DNA of 34,962 nt from a virus, in IMG/VR virus record IMGVR_UViG_3300012917_000030, positions 1 to 34,962 of that record, one strand, 5' to 3'. Under the pieces are notes generated by a model. The model saw only the letters and a program-made list of their open reading frames with translations. It was not told where the DNA came from and searched no databases. The translations under genes were made by a program, and so were the position numbers. This document shows, in pieces, positions 14,236 through 22,411 of the stretch (its first letter is position 1; every line of letters starts with the position of its first letter).

Positions 14236-14999
14236 TTAGACGGTCCTGGAAGCTTCTTGAGAGCATCAATATGCTTCTTTTTGGTCTGCTCAACCCACGC
14301 ATCCAGTATCTCGTGGCCCGTATCGAGAGCGTGCTCGGAACCAATATTCTTAGCCTTCTCACCGTACTGGTCTTCTAGAGCCGCGCGGCCTAGAGACTCA
14401 CAGAACTCAGGCGGCAGCACGTACTCGCCAGACGCCGCCATGATCTTGACGCCCTTATCGCCGCCACCAGTCACACCGCCCTGATGGAAGATGCCGAACG
14501 TCTTGGCCGTATGCATGCCGGGCGGCGCATTGTTGTGAGACGCAAGCGAGGGGGCGTGCGCGCTCGGAGGGCCACGACCATGATGGACTGACGGCGTCTT
14601 GCCACCACCGAACGGCGACGGACCAAGCGCGTGGTCGATAGCGTCGAAACCGGCCGCTGTATTATTCTGGCCGATGTGCGAAACGTGGCTCGCCGGCAGC
14701 ACGTAGCTACCGTTGGGCACGATCAGGGGCACATGATCCGTGCGACCTGGAATAGACCCATGGATGGCTCCGGTGTGCATGGACTTGACCGACTGGCGCA
14801 TGACCGCGTCGTCGATCCCACCGAGACCTCCACCAGCGGCCTTGCCCTTGCGTCGAGCGACGCTGAGTGCAATGGCAATGGCTTGGGCTCTACTCTTTGC
14901 AAGGTGCCCATATTTATCAGGCCCACTGTGGAGTTGACCTCGCTTAAAGCGCCCCATTTCTTCGTGAATAATTTCCTTAGGAGTTCCTTCTACGGGCAT
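14232..14999 (-). CDS. DUF6496-like phage protein
   Basis: In this 255-residue protein, residues about 1-53 read MPVEGTPKEIIHEEMGRFKR, then GQLHSG...KYGHLAKSRAQAIAIALS, matching the short DUF6496 module in phage proteins (a Met-x-x-Phe-Lys-x-Gly-x-Leu-His-Ser-Gly stretch followed by KSR-x-QAIAIALS). The middle is rich in Gly, His and Pro with an IVPNGSYVLPASHV segment and a matching MAASGEYVLPPEFC segment, an internal SGxYVLP duplication. A HQGGVTGGGDK motif echoes GG motifs in other virion proteins here. The C-terminus is helical and charged. Its function is unknown. It lies between the second tailspike's partner and the accessory cassette, so a virion role is plausible. Confidence 0.65.
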   Translation of the reverse strand: MPVEGTPKEIIHEEMGRFKRGQLHSGPDKYGHLAKSRAQAIAIALSVARRKGKAAGGGLGGIDDAVMRQSVKSMHTGAIHGSIPGRTDHVPLIVPNGSYVLPASHVSHIGQNNTAAGFDAIDHALGPSPFGGGKTPSVHHGRGPPSAHAPSLASHNNAPPGMHTAKTFGIFHQGGVTGGGDKGVKIMAASGEYVLPPEFCESLGRAALEDQYGEKAKNIGSEHALDTGHEILDAWVEQTKKKHIDALKKLPGPSK

Positions 15000-15008
15000 G
15001 ACATCACC

Positions 15009-15161
15009 TCAGGGAAGCCGTGGAGGCCACGAAGGTGTAGCATTTGTCACGACCTGGGTCAGCCCATTGATCGCCGTCACGACATTCTGCATGGCCGTGA
15101 TCAGAGCCGAATTGGCCTGCTCATCGGTCGCGCTGCTACTCGGTACGGAATTGTCAGCCAT
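15009..15161 (-). CDS. 50-residue tailspike-associated small protein
   Basis: The start at 15161 overlaps the stop codon of the upstream tailspike gene (TGATG), so the two are probably co-translated; a longer frame to 15203 would run back into that gene. The sequence contains ALITAMQNVVTAINGLTQVV, which resembles the tailspike's own N-terminus (LLTIVQNAVLAINGLAQQF). The shared amphipathic helix suggests a common virion-attachment or oligomerisation element. The last residues are Pro/Arg-rich. It may be a cap or connector peptide, or the remnant of a duplicated spike. No family is recognised. Confidence 0.6.
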   Translation of the reverse strand: MADNSVPSSSATDEQANSALITAMQNVVTAINGLTQVVTNATPSWPPRLP

Positions 15162-16615
15162 CAATGAACGCTCCTCACGTAAGTCGGCGCGGTAGTGGCC
15201 CACGTCGTGATGTAGCTTTCATTTGGACCAAGCTGGATCGTGATCGGGTCGTTGGCAAGCGCCGCCGTCGCTATGGTCTGACCGCCAATCGTGATCGAAC
15301 TGATGGTTCCGGCACTTCTGACATAGTGTGTCTCAGGAGACGAGCCTGCCGCATAAGTAAACGGAGATGTGCCCATCGTGTTGGTCGTCACACCGACCGG
15401 GTTGTAGCCTGGATTATTGGCGATGTAATTGCTTACCGCGTTGGACGAATTTAACAGCGCCGTCGTGTTACCTGCAAGCAGATTCCCCGTGACTGATACG
15501 TTGGGAGCATTCGCTTGTAGCCATATTCCTGTGTTGAAGGCATCGACAAGGTTGTCGCTGATCGTCCCTATTCCGCCGGTCCCGCCAATCACAATCCCAT
15601 TCGTGGTAGTCGGGTCGGATGACTGGATGACGTTCCCCGTTATCGTAAAAAAAGTAACTGGCCCGAGATTGAAAGCATTGCTGTTGGCTCGCGATATGAC
15701 GAGATTATTTGCGATTAAGACGTCACCGACGACCGTGCCCAAAACGATGGCATTCGTCGGAACATTAAATTGACAATTGGTGACGTTGAGTTGCAGCAGC
15801 TGTCCTGTTTGCCCTCCAGGACCGAAAATTCCGTTACAGGTTCCATTGTTGGACGTGAAGTTGCATTGATCGACCGTGACCCCTTGAATGTACGACCCGT
15901 ACTGAATCCCGGTGAGATTGTTGAAAGTCGATTTGGCAATATTGTAGACAACCCCATAAGTGGCTCCGCCCGGATTGCCGATAAGAGTGATGCCGGTACC
16001 GTTTGGGGTCGCCGGACCTAAGGCGGTCAAATTCTCAATCTGGATATTCGAGACGTTAGTGACGTTGACGCCGATCGTCCAATAATTCGCAAAGACGGCA
16101 TATGCATCACTGCCGCGGATCGTGACACGATAGATATCGCTGATTGCAGTGAGGGCCGGATTGGCGTCAGCGAAACTGCTTTGGATCAGAAGCGCATTGC
16201 CACCGTTCGTGGCCCCAGTCGTTAGGGTGAGGTCGCGAACGTGGATAGACGAGCCGATGCCGGAAAGAGTGAAGGTCAGGCCGCCTGAAGCGTTCGGCCA
16301 GAATAGAACCGTGCTGTCGGCGCCACTCCCGACGATGCTGACGGAAAACGTGCCGGTCGGATAATTGAACGGGGCATTGGCGCTGAACAGATACGTTCCC
16401 GGTGGGAAAAAGATCGACCCACCCGTCCCGGAAAGAAAGGCGACCGCCCTGAGATAGGCCGCAAGATTGTCTGTCTTGCCATCTCCGACACCGCCGAAAT
16501 CGGTAATCGAGATGATAATTTTAGTCTTGAAAAACTTCTGGAATTGCTGGGCAAGTCCATTGATGGCCAGTACGGCATTTTGGACTATCGTCAGCAACGA
16601 TGGCGACGACATCAT
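15161..16615 (-). CDS. Tailspike, pectate-lyase-like right-handed beta-helix protein
   Basis: This is a 484-residue protein. Residues 1-30 form a short helical attachment segment (LLTIVQNAVLAINGLAQQF). Residues 34-77 have the classic pectate_lyase_3 entry: ITDFGGVGDGKTDNLAAYLRAV...GTGGSIFFPPGTYLFS. Many short beta-helix coils follow (NIQIENLTAL, VTVDQCNF, LLQLNVTNCQFN, VLIANNLVISR, FFTITGNVI, VSVTGNLLAG). The last 70 residues form a separate C-terminal domain. Phage spikes of this fold bind and often cleave capsule, O-antigen or exopolysaccharide; catalytic residues cannot be assigned by eye. It starts in an ATGA overlap with the tail nozzle gene, which fits mounting on the tail. Confidence 0.82.
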   Translation of the reverse strand: MMSSPSLLTIVQNAVLAINGLAQQFQKFFKTKIIISITDFGGVGDGKTDNLAAYLRAVAFLSGTGGSIFFPPGTYLFSANAPFNYPTGTFSVSIVGSGADSTVLFWPNASGGLTFTLSGIGSSIHVRDLTLTTGATNGGNALLIQSSFADANPALTAISDIYRVTIRGSDAYAVFANYWTIGVNVTNVSNIQIENLTALGPATPNGTGITLIGNPGGATYGVVYNIAKSTFNNLTGIQYGSYIQGVTVDQCNFTSNNGTCNGIFGPGGQTGQLLQLNVTNCQFNVPTNAIVLGTVVGDVLIANNLVISRANSNAFNLGPVTFFTITGNVIQSSDPTTTNGIVIGGTGGIGTISDNLVDAFNTGIWLQANAPNVSVTGNLLAGNTTALLNSSNAVSNYIANNPGYNPVGVTTNTMGTSPFTYAAGSSPETHYVRSAGTISSITIGGQTIATAALANDPITIQLGPNESYITTWATTAPTYVRSVH

Positions 16616-18993
16616 AGCGAGTTCGTTCCATCAGGCGCGATGCGCGCGCGAAACAACCCCATGCGCCACCATGTACCGAGGTCCTGGCTCTGTACCAGCA
16701 TCTGCATCAGACGGCCGCGATTGTGTGGCTCGATGAATTGCGACAGCTGGCTCACCGGGAATGGCCCGGCCACCACCGGTGTGTCATTGGGAAAGCTGCG
16801 GAAGAACAGGGTGATCAGTAGCGCTGCGTTCTGCGATTGGCCATTGTAGCCGTATTGCGCATCAGGGATTAGATAATCCATGAAGCCAAATTGCTTGCCA
16901 CGCTCGATCACATAGTGACCGGTGAGAATGAACGGCATCATCGCCACGCCGTCGGCATCCGGCGAAGTCTCGTGCTGGTAGAGCAGCCCTCCGATGGTGG
17001 TGCCGATCGGCGACCCGAGGATTGATTGATCGATCCAAGCTGACCGTCCGACCGGACCGTAATCCCAAAGATTATTGATGATATCGAACTTGATATATTC
17101 GGTACACTCGCCGGAGCCGCCGCCAGCTGCCACCGAGACCGGAAAGTACCATCCGATCTCGTTGAAATTCGAGTTGGCGAAGAACCTCACGTTCTGCAGG
17201 TTGGTCTTGTCGATGCGCTGGAATACCTTGTCCCATACCGTCGATGGCATCGCCTGTGGAACGCCACCAACCGACATTTGAAACAGCTGCGTCTGCGACA
17301 TCCAATAGATCGTCGTGTTGGCAACGCCGAGCGCCTTGCGGCCAACCAGCCCACAACCTTCCATCACCTCATTGATGGCAAACACCAGCGGCAAACCGAC
17401 GTACATGCCTGACCACACGCCGACATCAGTATGTACCGTAAATTGGTTCGGCCCCTGCACACACGCCACGATCCTCGATCCCCGCGAGATCGTGAAGCCG
17501 CCGGCAAAGTTGGTCGATGACGGTATCCAGCTCAGAAAGTTGCCGGCATCCGACCACACGATGCGCATCGGAGAGAAGACGCCGTTGAACGAGGCACCCC
17601 ACGCCAGAACAATCTGCTGCGGCTGGGTGATGATGAAACCGTCGGATGTCGTTGGTCCCGGGCCCAGCATGCTGGCAACAATGCCGGCGATCGACGACCC
17701 GCTCTCAGGGCTCCACTGAAAGAGTGGTTGCCCCGCCGGGTTGGCGAGCAGAACATCGCCAAAGTTGTTGAGCGACCAGTCGGTCGCGGTGATCGGCGTG
17801 CCCGATCCTGATGCCGGCGGCAGGCCGATACCCCAGGTTCCTCCACCCCAATTACCAATGCCCCATCCTGACGAAGTCGGTTGCGGCCCCAGATTGATGA
17901 AGTAGAGGATCGTCAGATTTCCGGAGTTCTGGAAGCCGTTCAGCGTTGCCGTCGCAAGAGTATTCGCCGAGATGAAGTATGAATTTGCAGTGATCGGAGA
18001 TTGAACGATGTAATTTCCCTGGATCAGGATGGCGCCGATCCCGGTGCTGTCAATGAAATTCGTTGTCTGACCGGCAACAAGACCATGACTTTTAAGATCA
18101 ACTTCAACCTGGGCGCTGCCATTGGTGGTCTTGAAGAACGGTAACGACCCGCCAGTCGAATTGACGATAGGCATTGAACCGAACGAACCAAAGCCTGCTG
18201 CGGGCTCGGTGAAATTTACTCCGAGCAGAACCGGCGTTGCTGTCACCAGAACTTCGAACCCGGAAAGATTGGCGGCGTAGACGTTGTAGGCGGTAGCGGT
18301 ACCAGATGCCGCCGGTGAAGTGATCACAAGCAAATTGTTGGCGGAAACCGCAAAGCTGGCCTCGGCCCCCGGAACAGTCTCGCCAGACGGGTTGACGTAG
18401 GTAAGTTTAACGAAATAGGTCTGCGCCCCCAGTGCGCCGCCCGCAGTCTGGCTAAGCGTCGGCGCGGCTGGCGGAGAGACAAAGGCTGACGTGAAGAGTG
18501 CGTTCGATGCTGCCTGGATGGTGTAGGAGGTCGACGAGAGAACGGTGATGATCTGATAGATGCCGAAGATAATGATGCCGCCGACGTACACCTGATCCTT
18601 GATGAAGACGAAGCTACCGGCAGTCGGATTTACGATATTGGCATCGACGATGGTGACAATGCTGGAGCCAACCGTGGTCGAGAAATTCGTCCCGCCGGAA
18701 GTAAGGGTTTCCTGCGGTGTGATGTCGGTCAGCAATCCGGCTGACAGCACTTTGAGTGCGGTGGTGCCGCCGATCGCCAGCCTCAGATTGTTGTTAAGGT
18801 CTTGCCATGGGTGCAGCGCGCGCGGAACGCCGACGTTGACCGAGGAGGGATAAAACCTCGACCAGCCACCAAGCTTCTCAGGCATGCCCTCCTTCCAGCG
18901 CACCAGGGCACCGTCGACGATGCCGGCCTGATTCGCGCTTGGCGTCCGCTCGATGTCGAAGCCCGGGATGAGGCGAAATTCTTCGAAGGCCAT
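16612..18993 (-). CDS. Tail nozzle protein (T7 gp12 / P22 gp10-type)
   Basis: This is a 793-residue protein, close to the usual size of podovirus nozzle proteins. The N-terminus has the family opening GIVDGALVRWKEGMPEKLGGW, followed by PRALHPWQDLNNNLRLAIGG. Residues about 175-280 look like an inserted fibronectin/Ig-type domain (TYFVKLTYVNPSGETVPG). A SHGLVAGQTTNFIDSTG segment and a Trp/Gly-rich stretch (GWGIGNWGGGTWGIG) follow. The C-terminal half resembles a beta-propeller with NFAGGFTISRGSRIVACVQGPNQF and VWSGMYVG. Such proteins form the hexameric tube closing the short tail and mediate DNA exit. It follows the adaptor genes, as expected, and is flanked by tightly overlapping genes. Confidence 0.8.
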   Translation of the reverse strand: MAFEEFRLIPGFDIERTPSANQAGIVDGALVRWKEGMPEKLGGWSRFYPSSVNVGVPRALHPWQDLNNNLRLAIGGTTALKVLSAGLLTDITPQETLTSGGTNFSTTVGSSIVTIVDANIVNPTAGSFVFIKDQVYVGGIIIFGIYQIITVLSSTSYTIQAASNALFTSAFVSPPAAPTLSQTAGGALGAQTYFVKLTYVNPSGETVPGAEASFAVSANNLLVITSPAASGTATAYNVYAANLSGFEVLVTATPVLLGVNFTEPAAGFGSFGSMPIVNSTGGSLPFFKTTNGSAQVEVDLKSHGLVAGQTTNFIDSTGIGAILIQGNYIVQSPITANSYFISANTLATATLNGFQNSGNLTILYFINLGPQPTSSGWGIGNWGGGTWGIGLPPASGSGTPITATDWSLNNFGDVLLANPAGQPLFQWSPESGSSIAGIVASMLGPGPTTSDGFIITQPQQIVLAWGASFNGVFSPMRIVWSDAGNFLSWIPSSTNFAGGFTISRGSRIVACVQGPNQFTVHTDVGVWSGMYVGLPLVFAINEVMEGCGLVGRKALGVANTTIYWMSQTQLFQMSVGGVPQAMPSTVWDKVFQRIDKTNLQNVRFFANSNFNEIGWYFPVSVAAGGGSGECTEYIKFDIINNLWDYGPVGRSAWIDQSILGSPIGTTIGGLLYQHETSPDADGVAMMPFILTGHYVIERGKQFGFMDYLIPDAQYGYNGQSQNAALLITLFFRSFPNDTPVVAGPFPVSQLSQFIEPHNRGRLMQMLVQSQDLGTWWRMGLFRARIAPDGTNSL

Positions 18994-19169
18994 CAGTTCA
19001 TTTCCGGATGAGGATTGGTCCCGTAAGAATCACCGCACTTTGGGCAGCACCAGAATTGCCCACGCTTCTTAAGCCGCGGCTCGTGTCTGATATTGCCTTC
19101 CCACCATTGGCATTCGAATTTGATGCACGTAGCGGTCGGCCCACACGCCTGATCTTCGCAATCGCTCAT
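18993..19169 (-). CDS. 58-residue zinc-ribbon-like small protein
   Basis: This small ORF starts in an ATGA overlap with the second adaptor gene and ends in a TGATG overlap with the nozzle gene, strong evidence of real, coupled translation. The protein has Cys at 4, 9, 15, 20, 41, 42 and 45: KFECQWW lies upstream of a FWCCPKCGDSYGTNPHPEMN tail. C-x4-C and C-x2-C spaced by about 20 residues suggest a zinc ribbon. Arrangement and composition resemble the N-terminal part of the 178-residue zinc-ribbon protein nearby. Its function is unknown; it may be a small tail or assembly factor. Confidence 0.7.
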   Translation of the reverse strand: MSDCEDQACGPTATCIKFECQWWEGNIRHEPRLKKRGQFWCCPKCGDSYGTNPHPEMN

Positions 19170-19888
19170 TGTTTCGCAGCCCCCGCAGCCACCGGCTGCT
19201 TGGCTGTCCCCGGTATCGGCAAGATCGAGGTTCCGGCGTGGCGCTTGCGCAACTCCTCTGCGTCGGCGCTGGCGAGAAGCTTGGTGTAGAGACCTTCCCA
19301 GCTCGCCGACATCCGCGGGTCATCGGACTGGGCGCCGAAGTTCTTCATCTGCCCGGAGAAGTGGATCATCGTTGCTGCCTCCCAAAGGTCCGGCAAATTG
19401 AGTGTAAGGAACGTCGTAGTATTGCCAGACGACAACGGTGCCGGGCGCTGGGTACCGACCGTCTCGAAGAAGTATGGCACGTCAGCAGTCGGTCCGATCG
19501 CGTAGGTATTCTGATTGATGTAAGCGCAGACCTGGGGCGGGCCCCCGAGCGCCGCGGTGGGCGGATAAGCCCAGCTGATGTAGTCCAGCGACACCTTTTC
19601 GATCACCTGCTTGGTGCCGACCAGAGGATTGCTATTGCCGGCTGGCAGCAGAAGATAGATCGAATTAACCACCACGAACGCGCTAGGGACCGTGATCGAG
19701 CGCGCGCCGGGGGTGCATGTGGTCGTATCGTCAACGGTGATGGTCGAGATCAGGTCGAGATCGCGATAGATGCGCTGCTCGGCGTAATCGATCGCCGCCG
19801 GCACCTCGGTCAGAAATGCCGCGCTGGTACCGGCAACACCGCAGAGAACCGCGACCTGCTGCTGCCATGTGGTGTAGTTGGTCGACAT
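19166..19888 (-). CDS. Second neck/adaptor-like protein (gp11/gp4-type)
   Basis: This is a 240-residue protein. The N-terminal helices (TEVPAAIDYAEQRIYRDLDLI) match the opening of podovirus head-tail adaptors, where an alpha-helical head contacts the portal. A beta-rich centre follows (ITVDDTTTCTPGARSITVP, FVVVNSIYLL) with VIEKVSLDYISWAYPP, then LTLNLPDLWEAATMIHFSGQMKNFG, and a C-terminal helix ending in an Ala/Lys/Gln tail. It lies just upstream of the nozzle gene, and a second adaptor-like gene lies about 1.5 kb upstream. The pair may be a portal-proximal adaptor plus a stopper. The assignment is by pattern and order. Confidence 0.65.
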   Translation of the reverse strand: MSTNYTTWQQQVAVLCGVAGTSAAFLTEVPAAIDYAEQRIYRDLDLISTITVDDTTTCTPGARSITVPSAFVVVNSIYLLLPAGNSNPLVGTKQVIEKVSLDYISWAYPPTAALGGPPQVCAYINQNTYAIGPTADVPYFFETVGTQRPAPLSSGNTTTFLTLNLPDLWEAATMIHFSGQMKNFGAQSDDPRMSASWEGLYTKLLASADAEELRKRHAGTSILPIPGTAKQPVAAGAAKQ

Positions 19889-19889
19889 C

Positions 19890-20426
19890 TCAGGCGCTCA
19901 TCGGTGGACCGATGGTGGTCATGTTGGTCGAAGCAACGGTCTGCTTCGGCGTAACTGCATAGGTGCCCGTACCACCAGGAGGATTGGCACCACTAAGCTG
20001 ATCTCCGACAACGCTACCTACGGCGACATTAGTGCCCTGTAGCTGGCCACCCGTCGGCACCGGCCCGGTCGTCACCAGGGTAACCGTCATGATACATTGA
20101 ACATCTGGAAATTGCTGGTTCGTGCCGGGTGCAATTGAGGCTGTAAAGGCCGCTACCAGGCCCTCGTCGATCGCATATTGCTCGGGACGAGCGTTGTAGA
20201 CGGGGTCCGGGTCGGGCGGGATGATGATCGCGCGCAGCTGTGGCTGGGGCTCGTCGAGGCAGTAGGGGCACTTGAGCAAGTGCTTGTTGATCATCGTGAA
20301 GCCGGCCCACTCGTACTGCCAGCCTAGTTTGGGGAGATTCCACTGGAAGCCACACGAATCACAGCGGGTCCATGGCCCGTCGTGAGGGTCAGACGTCGCG
20401 TTTCTTGGGTGGGGTCGCCAACTCAT
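19890..20426 (-). CDS. Zinc-ribbon virion or assembly protein
   Basis: This is a 178-residue protein. Residues about 1-65 hold a clear zinc ribbon: TRCDSCGFQWNLPKLGWQYEW, then MINKHLLKCPYCLDEPQP, giving two C-x2-C pairs about 30 residues apart. A Pro-rich linker (IIIPPDPDPVYNARPEQYAIDEGLVAAF) leads to a Gly/Thr-rich beta domain (TVTLVTTGPVPTGGQLQGTNVAVGSVVG) ending in GTYAVTPKQTVAST, a pattern seen in many phage structural proteins. Its ATG overlaps the stop of the preceding 71-residue ORF. It sits between the two adaptor genes, so a neck or tail role is likely but not shown. Confidence 0.6.
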   Translation of the reverse strand: MSWRPHPRNATSDPHDGPWTRCDSCGFQWNLPKLGWQYEWAGFTMINKHLLKCPYCLDEPQPQLRAIIIPPDPDPVYNARPEQYAIDEGLVAAFTASIAPGTNQQFPDVQCIMTVTLVTTGPVPTGGQLQGTNVAVGSVVGDQLSGANPPGGTGTYAVTPKQTVASTNMTTIGPPMSA

Positions 20427-20638
20427 GGACCGATATTACAGCCTTTGCCCTCCATTCGGAAATCCTCAATGGCCGAGGTGTCGAAGGACGGGGCGGGCGT
20501 TGGGTCATTGATAGTTATGATCTCGGCCGAACGTAGAAGCCCATCGCGATGGCGCCGCAATAGTGCGCCAACAAGCATCCCTAGATCAACAGGACCATCC
20601 TTCGTGTCCATCATGTTGGGTCGCGGATGTGCGCTCAT
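20423..20638 (-). CDS. 71-residue hypothetical protein in the adaptor block
   Basis: The start at 20638 is chosen because its ATG forms an ATGA overlap with the end of the first adaptor gene; its stop overlaps the start of the zinc-ribbon gene in the same way. The protein begins MSAHPRPNMMDTKDGPVDLG, continues with a helix containing MLVGALLRRHRDGLL and an acidic, Pro-containing C-terminus. No known family is recognised. The conserved-looking double overlap and clean frame argue that it is real. Confidence 0.65.
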   Translation of the reverse strand: MSAHPRPNMMDTKDGPVDLGMLVGALLRRHRDGLLRSAEIITINDPTPAPSFDTSAIEDFRMEGKGCNIGP

Positions 20639-21387
20639 AATCGGTAGTACCCCGTGAAATCTGGCGTCAGATTGAGCGGCCGCTGGTTGGTGTCGGCCTT
20701 GGTCGCAGCGTACCAAGCCAGCTCAGCCTCGCCGGCGAGCCCCTGACCGGGTATCCCCGCCCACGGATTACCGGGCGTCCCCACCCGTTCCGGCGCGTAA
20801 TGAATGGCCACCCGCTTGGCAAGACCCGCCACGAAGGCGTCAAGAAACCGATACGGGGAATCAATCGTGACGCCGCCAGGGCCAACCACATCCTGAATTT
20901 GAGTAAAGGCGAAGCAGAACGCCGTATAGGGCCCGCCATTGTCAGGAACGGGCCACAGGTTCATCACCGGACTGATCTGACGATCGTACCACCAACTGGT
21001 CGGCGGCCCCTGCTGAAGCTTGTTGGAAATCGACTTGTACTCGGTCGCCGAGAGCGGCCCCATCACGATGTCAGTCTGCCCGGTAACCCCGGGTTGGGTC
21101 TCGCGCCACGCCATCGACACCATCAGCGTCGTCGCTGGCAACGCATATTGAAAAATGCCTTGGGTCAATGTGGTCGAGGCCGGGAACTGGATGGTCTCCT
21201 GCTTCCACAAGTTGTAGCCACGGTTGGCCCATTCGACGTTGAGCAGGTTCGCCTCGCGTGCCGCCGTATTGAGGTGCTCGACGGTAAGCACGTTGCCCCG
21301 CAACTCGGGACGCGCGCACCGGCTGAATGCTGTGCGTATCAGGTCCGCGGCGGATGGATTGAAGACCGTGGTTCCGCTCGATGTCAT
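20635..21387 (-). CDS. Neck/adaptor protein (tail tubular gp11 / P22 gp4-like)
   Basis: This is a 250-residue protein. The start at 21387 is preferred because a GGGAGAG site lies about eight bases upstream and the frame then begins just after the repeat-protein gene; the longer frame overlaps that gene. The N-terminus reads SAADLIRTAFSRCA, then EHLNTAAREANLLNVEWANRGYNLWKQE, the typical adaptor pattern of a helix that ends with 'W-x-N-x-G-x-NLW'. A beta-rich middle follows (IFQYALPATTLMVSMAW), then SPYRFLDAFVAGLAKRVAIHYAPER, a long C-terminal helix. Such proteins bind below the portal to connect head and tail. The later nozzle gene supports the reading. Confidence 0.72.
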   Translation of the reverse strand: MTSSGTTVFNPSAADLIRTAFSRCARPELRGNVLTVEHLNTAAREANLLNVEWANRGYNLWKQETIQFPASTTLTQGIFQYALPATTLMVSMAWRETQPGVTGQTDIVMGPLSATEYKSISNKLQQGPPTSWWYDRQISPVMNLWPVPDNGGPYTAFCFAFTQIQDVVGPGGVTIDSPYRFLDAFVAGLAKRVAIHYAPERVGTPGNPWAGIPGQGLAGEAELAWYAATKADTNQRPLNLTPDFTGYYRL

Positions 21388-21403
21388 GTGATGGTCTCTC
21401 CCG

Positions 21404-22411
21404 TCAGGTGTAAATATACACGCGCGGCCGGCTGGTGACCACGGGAGCAACAGAGCTGAAATCCTGCGCCGTTCCGCGCGTTAGGGATACCTGGAGGTCC
21501 CAACGTGACGGCCAGACACGCGGGATGAAGTGGACATTCGTCTCAACAGCCGACGAGCTGAAATCAGCCGCAATATTCCGGCCGAGAGCCCGGTTCAGAT
21601 CCCACCGCAATGGCAGCTGCTTCGATATAAAATAGGATAGCGTATCGACAACTGCCGGAACGTCCGTAGCAGGATTTTGCCGCAACGACAGTTGTGAGTA
21701 CCACTGTGAGGCCCATACCCCCAGCTGCCATGACGTAGGGGTGTCAGAAGTTACAACAACCGCAGGAACATCGGCCGCCGCGTTTTGCCGCAAGGGTTGC
21801 TGAGGTTGCCATTGCCCCGGATAGGTTCGACCTGTCCATTGCGGATTGGTCTCGATTGCAGGTGAGGTGAGGTCGTTCGCCGTCCCACCCACAAGGGAAA
21901 GATTGAGGACCCATTGCCAGGGAAGCTGGCCTGGGACGAAATAAGTCGGCGTATCCGGCTGAGCCGCGACAGCTGGGGCGTCCGTCGCCGGGTTCTGCCA
22001 CAGCGCTTTATATGCCAGCCATTGCAGGGGCCACGCATGCGGGATGAAGTAGACATTCGTCTCGACGGCGGAAGAGCTGAAATCGTTGGCCGTAGTCTGG
22101 TCTAGCAGCGGATTGGTGATCCACTGAACGGACCACGTCTTACCTCGCCAGTGAGGATTCGTCTCAACCGCCGAGGCACTGAAATCCTGAGCAGTATTTT
22201 GTTTGAGCCGAAGATCGACACTCCATTGAACAGGCCATACCTTACCCGCCCAATGGGGGTTGGTCTCGACCGCCGACGAGCTAAAGTCCTGCGCTATGTT
22301 CTGCCGCAAGGCTCCGGCCGGTACCCATTGCGTAGACCAAGTATGCGGGATGAAATGAGTGTTCGTCTCAAAAGAGCTTAAATCGACGGCTGTCGCATTA
22401 TTGTTGAACCG
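21404..22411 (-). repeat. Array of about ten in-frame repeats of 99-108 bases
   Basis: The repeats in the 401-residue gene have unit lengths of 34, 34, 34, 34, 36, 34, 36, 33 and 34 residues from residue 67 on. At DNA level copies are divergent but recurrent words are visible, for example the segment encoding SSAVETN (around 21550, 22065, 22165 and 22275) and that encoding FIP. The two subtypes are interspersed rather than clustered, which argues for old duplications followed by divergence or gene conversion. Confidence 0.85.

Noticed and set aside
15161-16615. Reading the 484-residue protein as a host pectate lyase
   Set aside because: The short virion-attachment-like helix, lack of a signal peptide and coupling to the tail nozzle gene fit a tailspike instead.
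19169-19954. 261-codon plus-strand frame
   Set aside because: It is antisense to the second adaptor gene, whose frame has a recognisable adaptor N-terminus and coupled neighbours.
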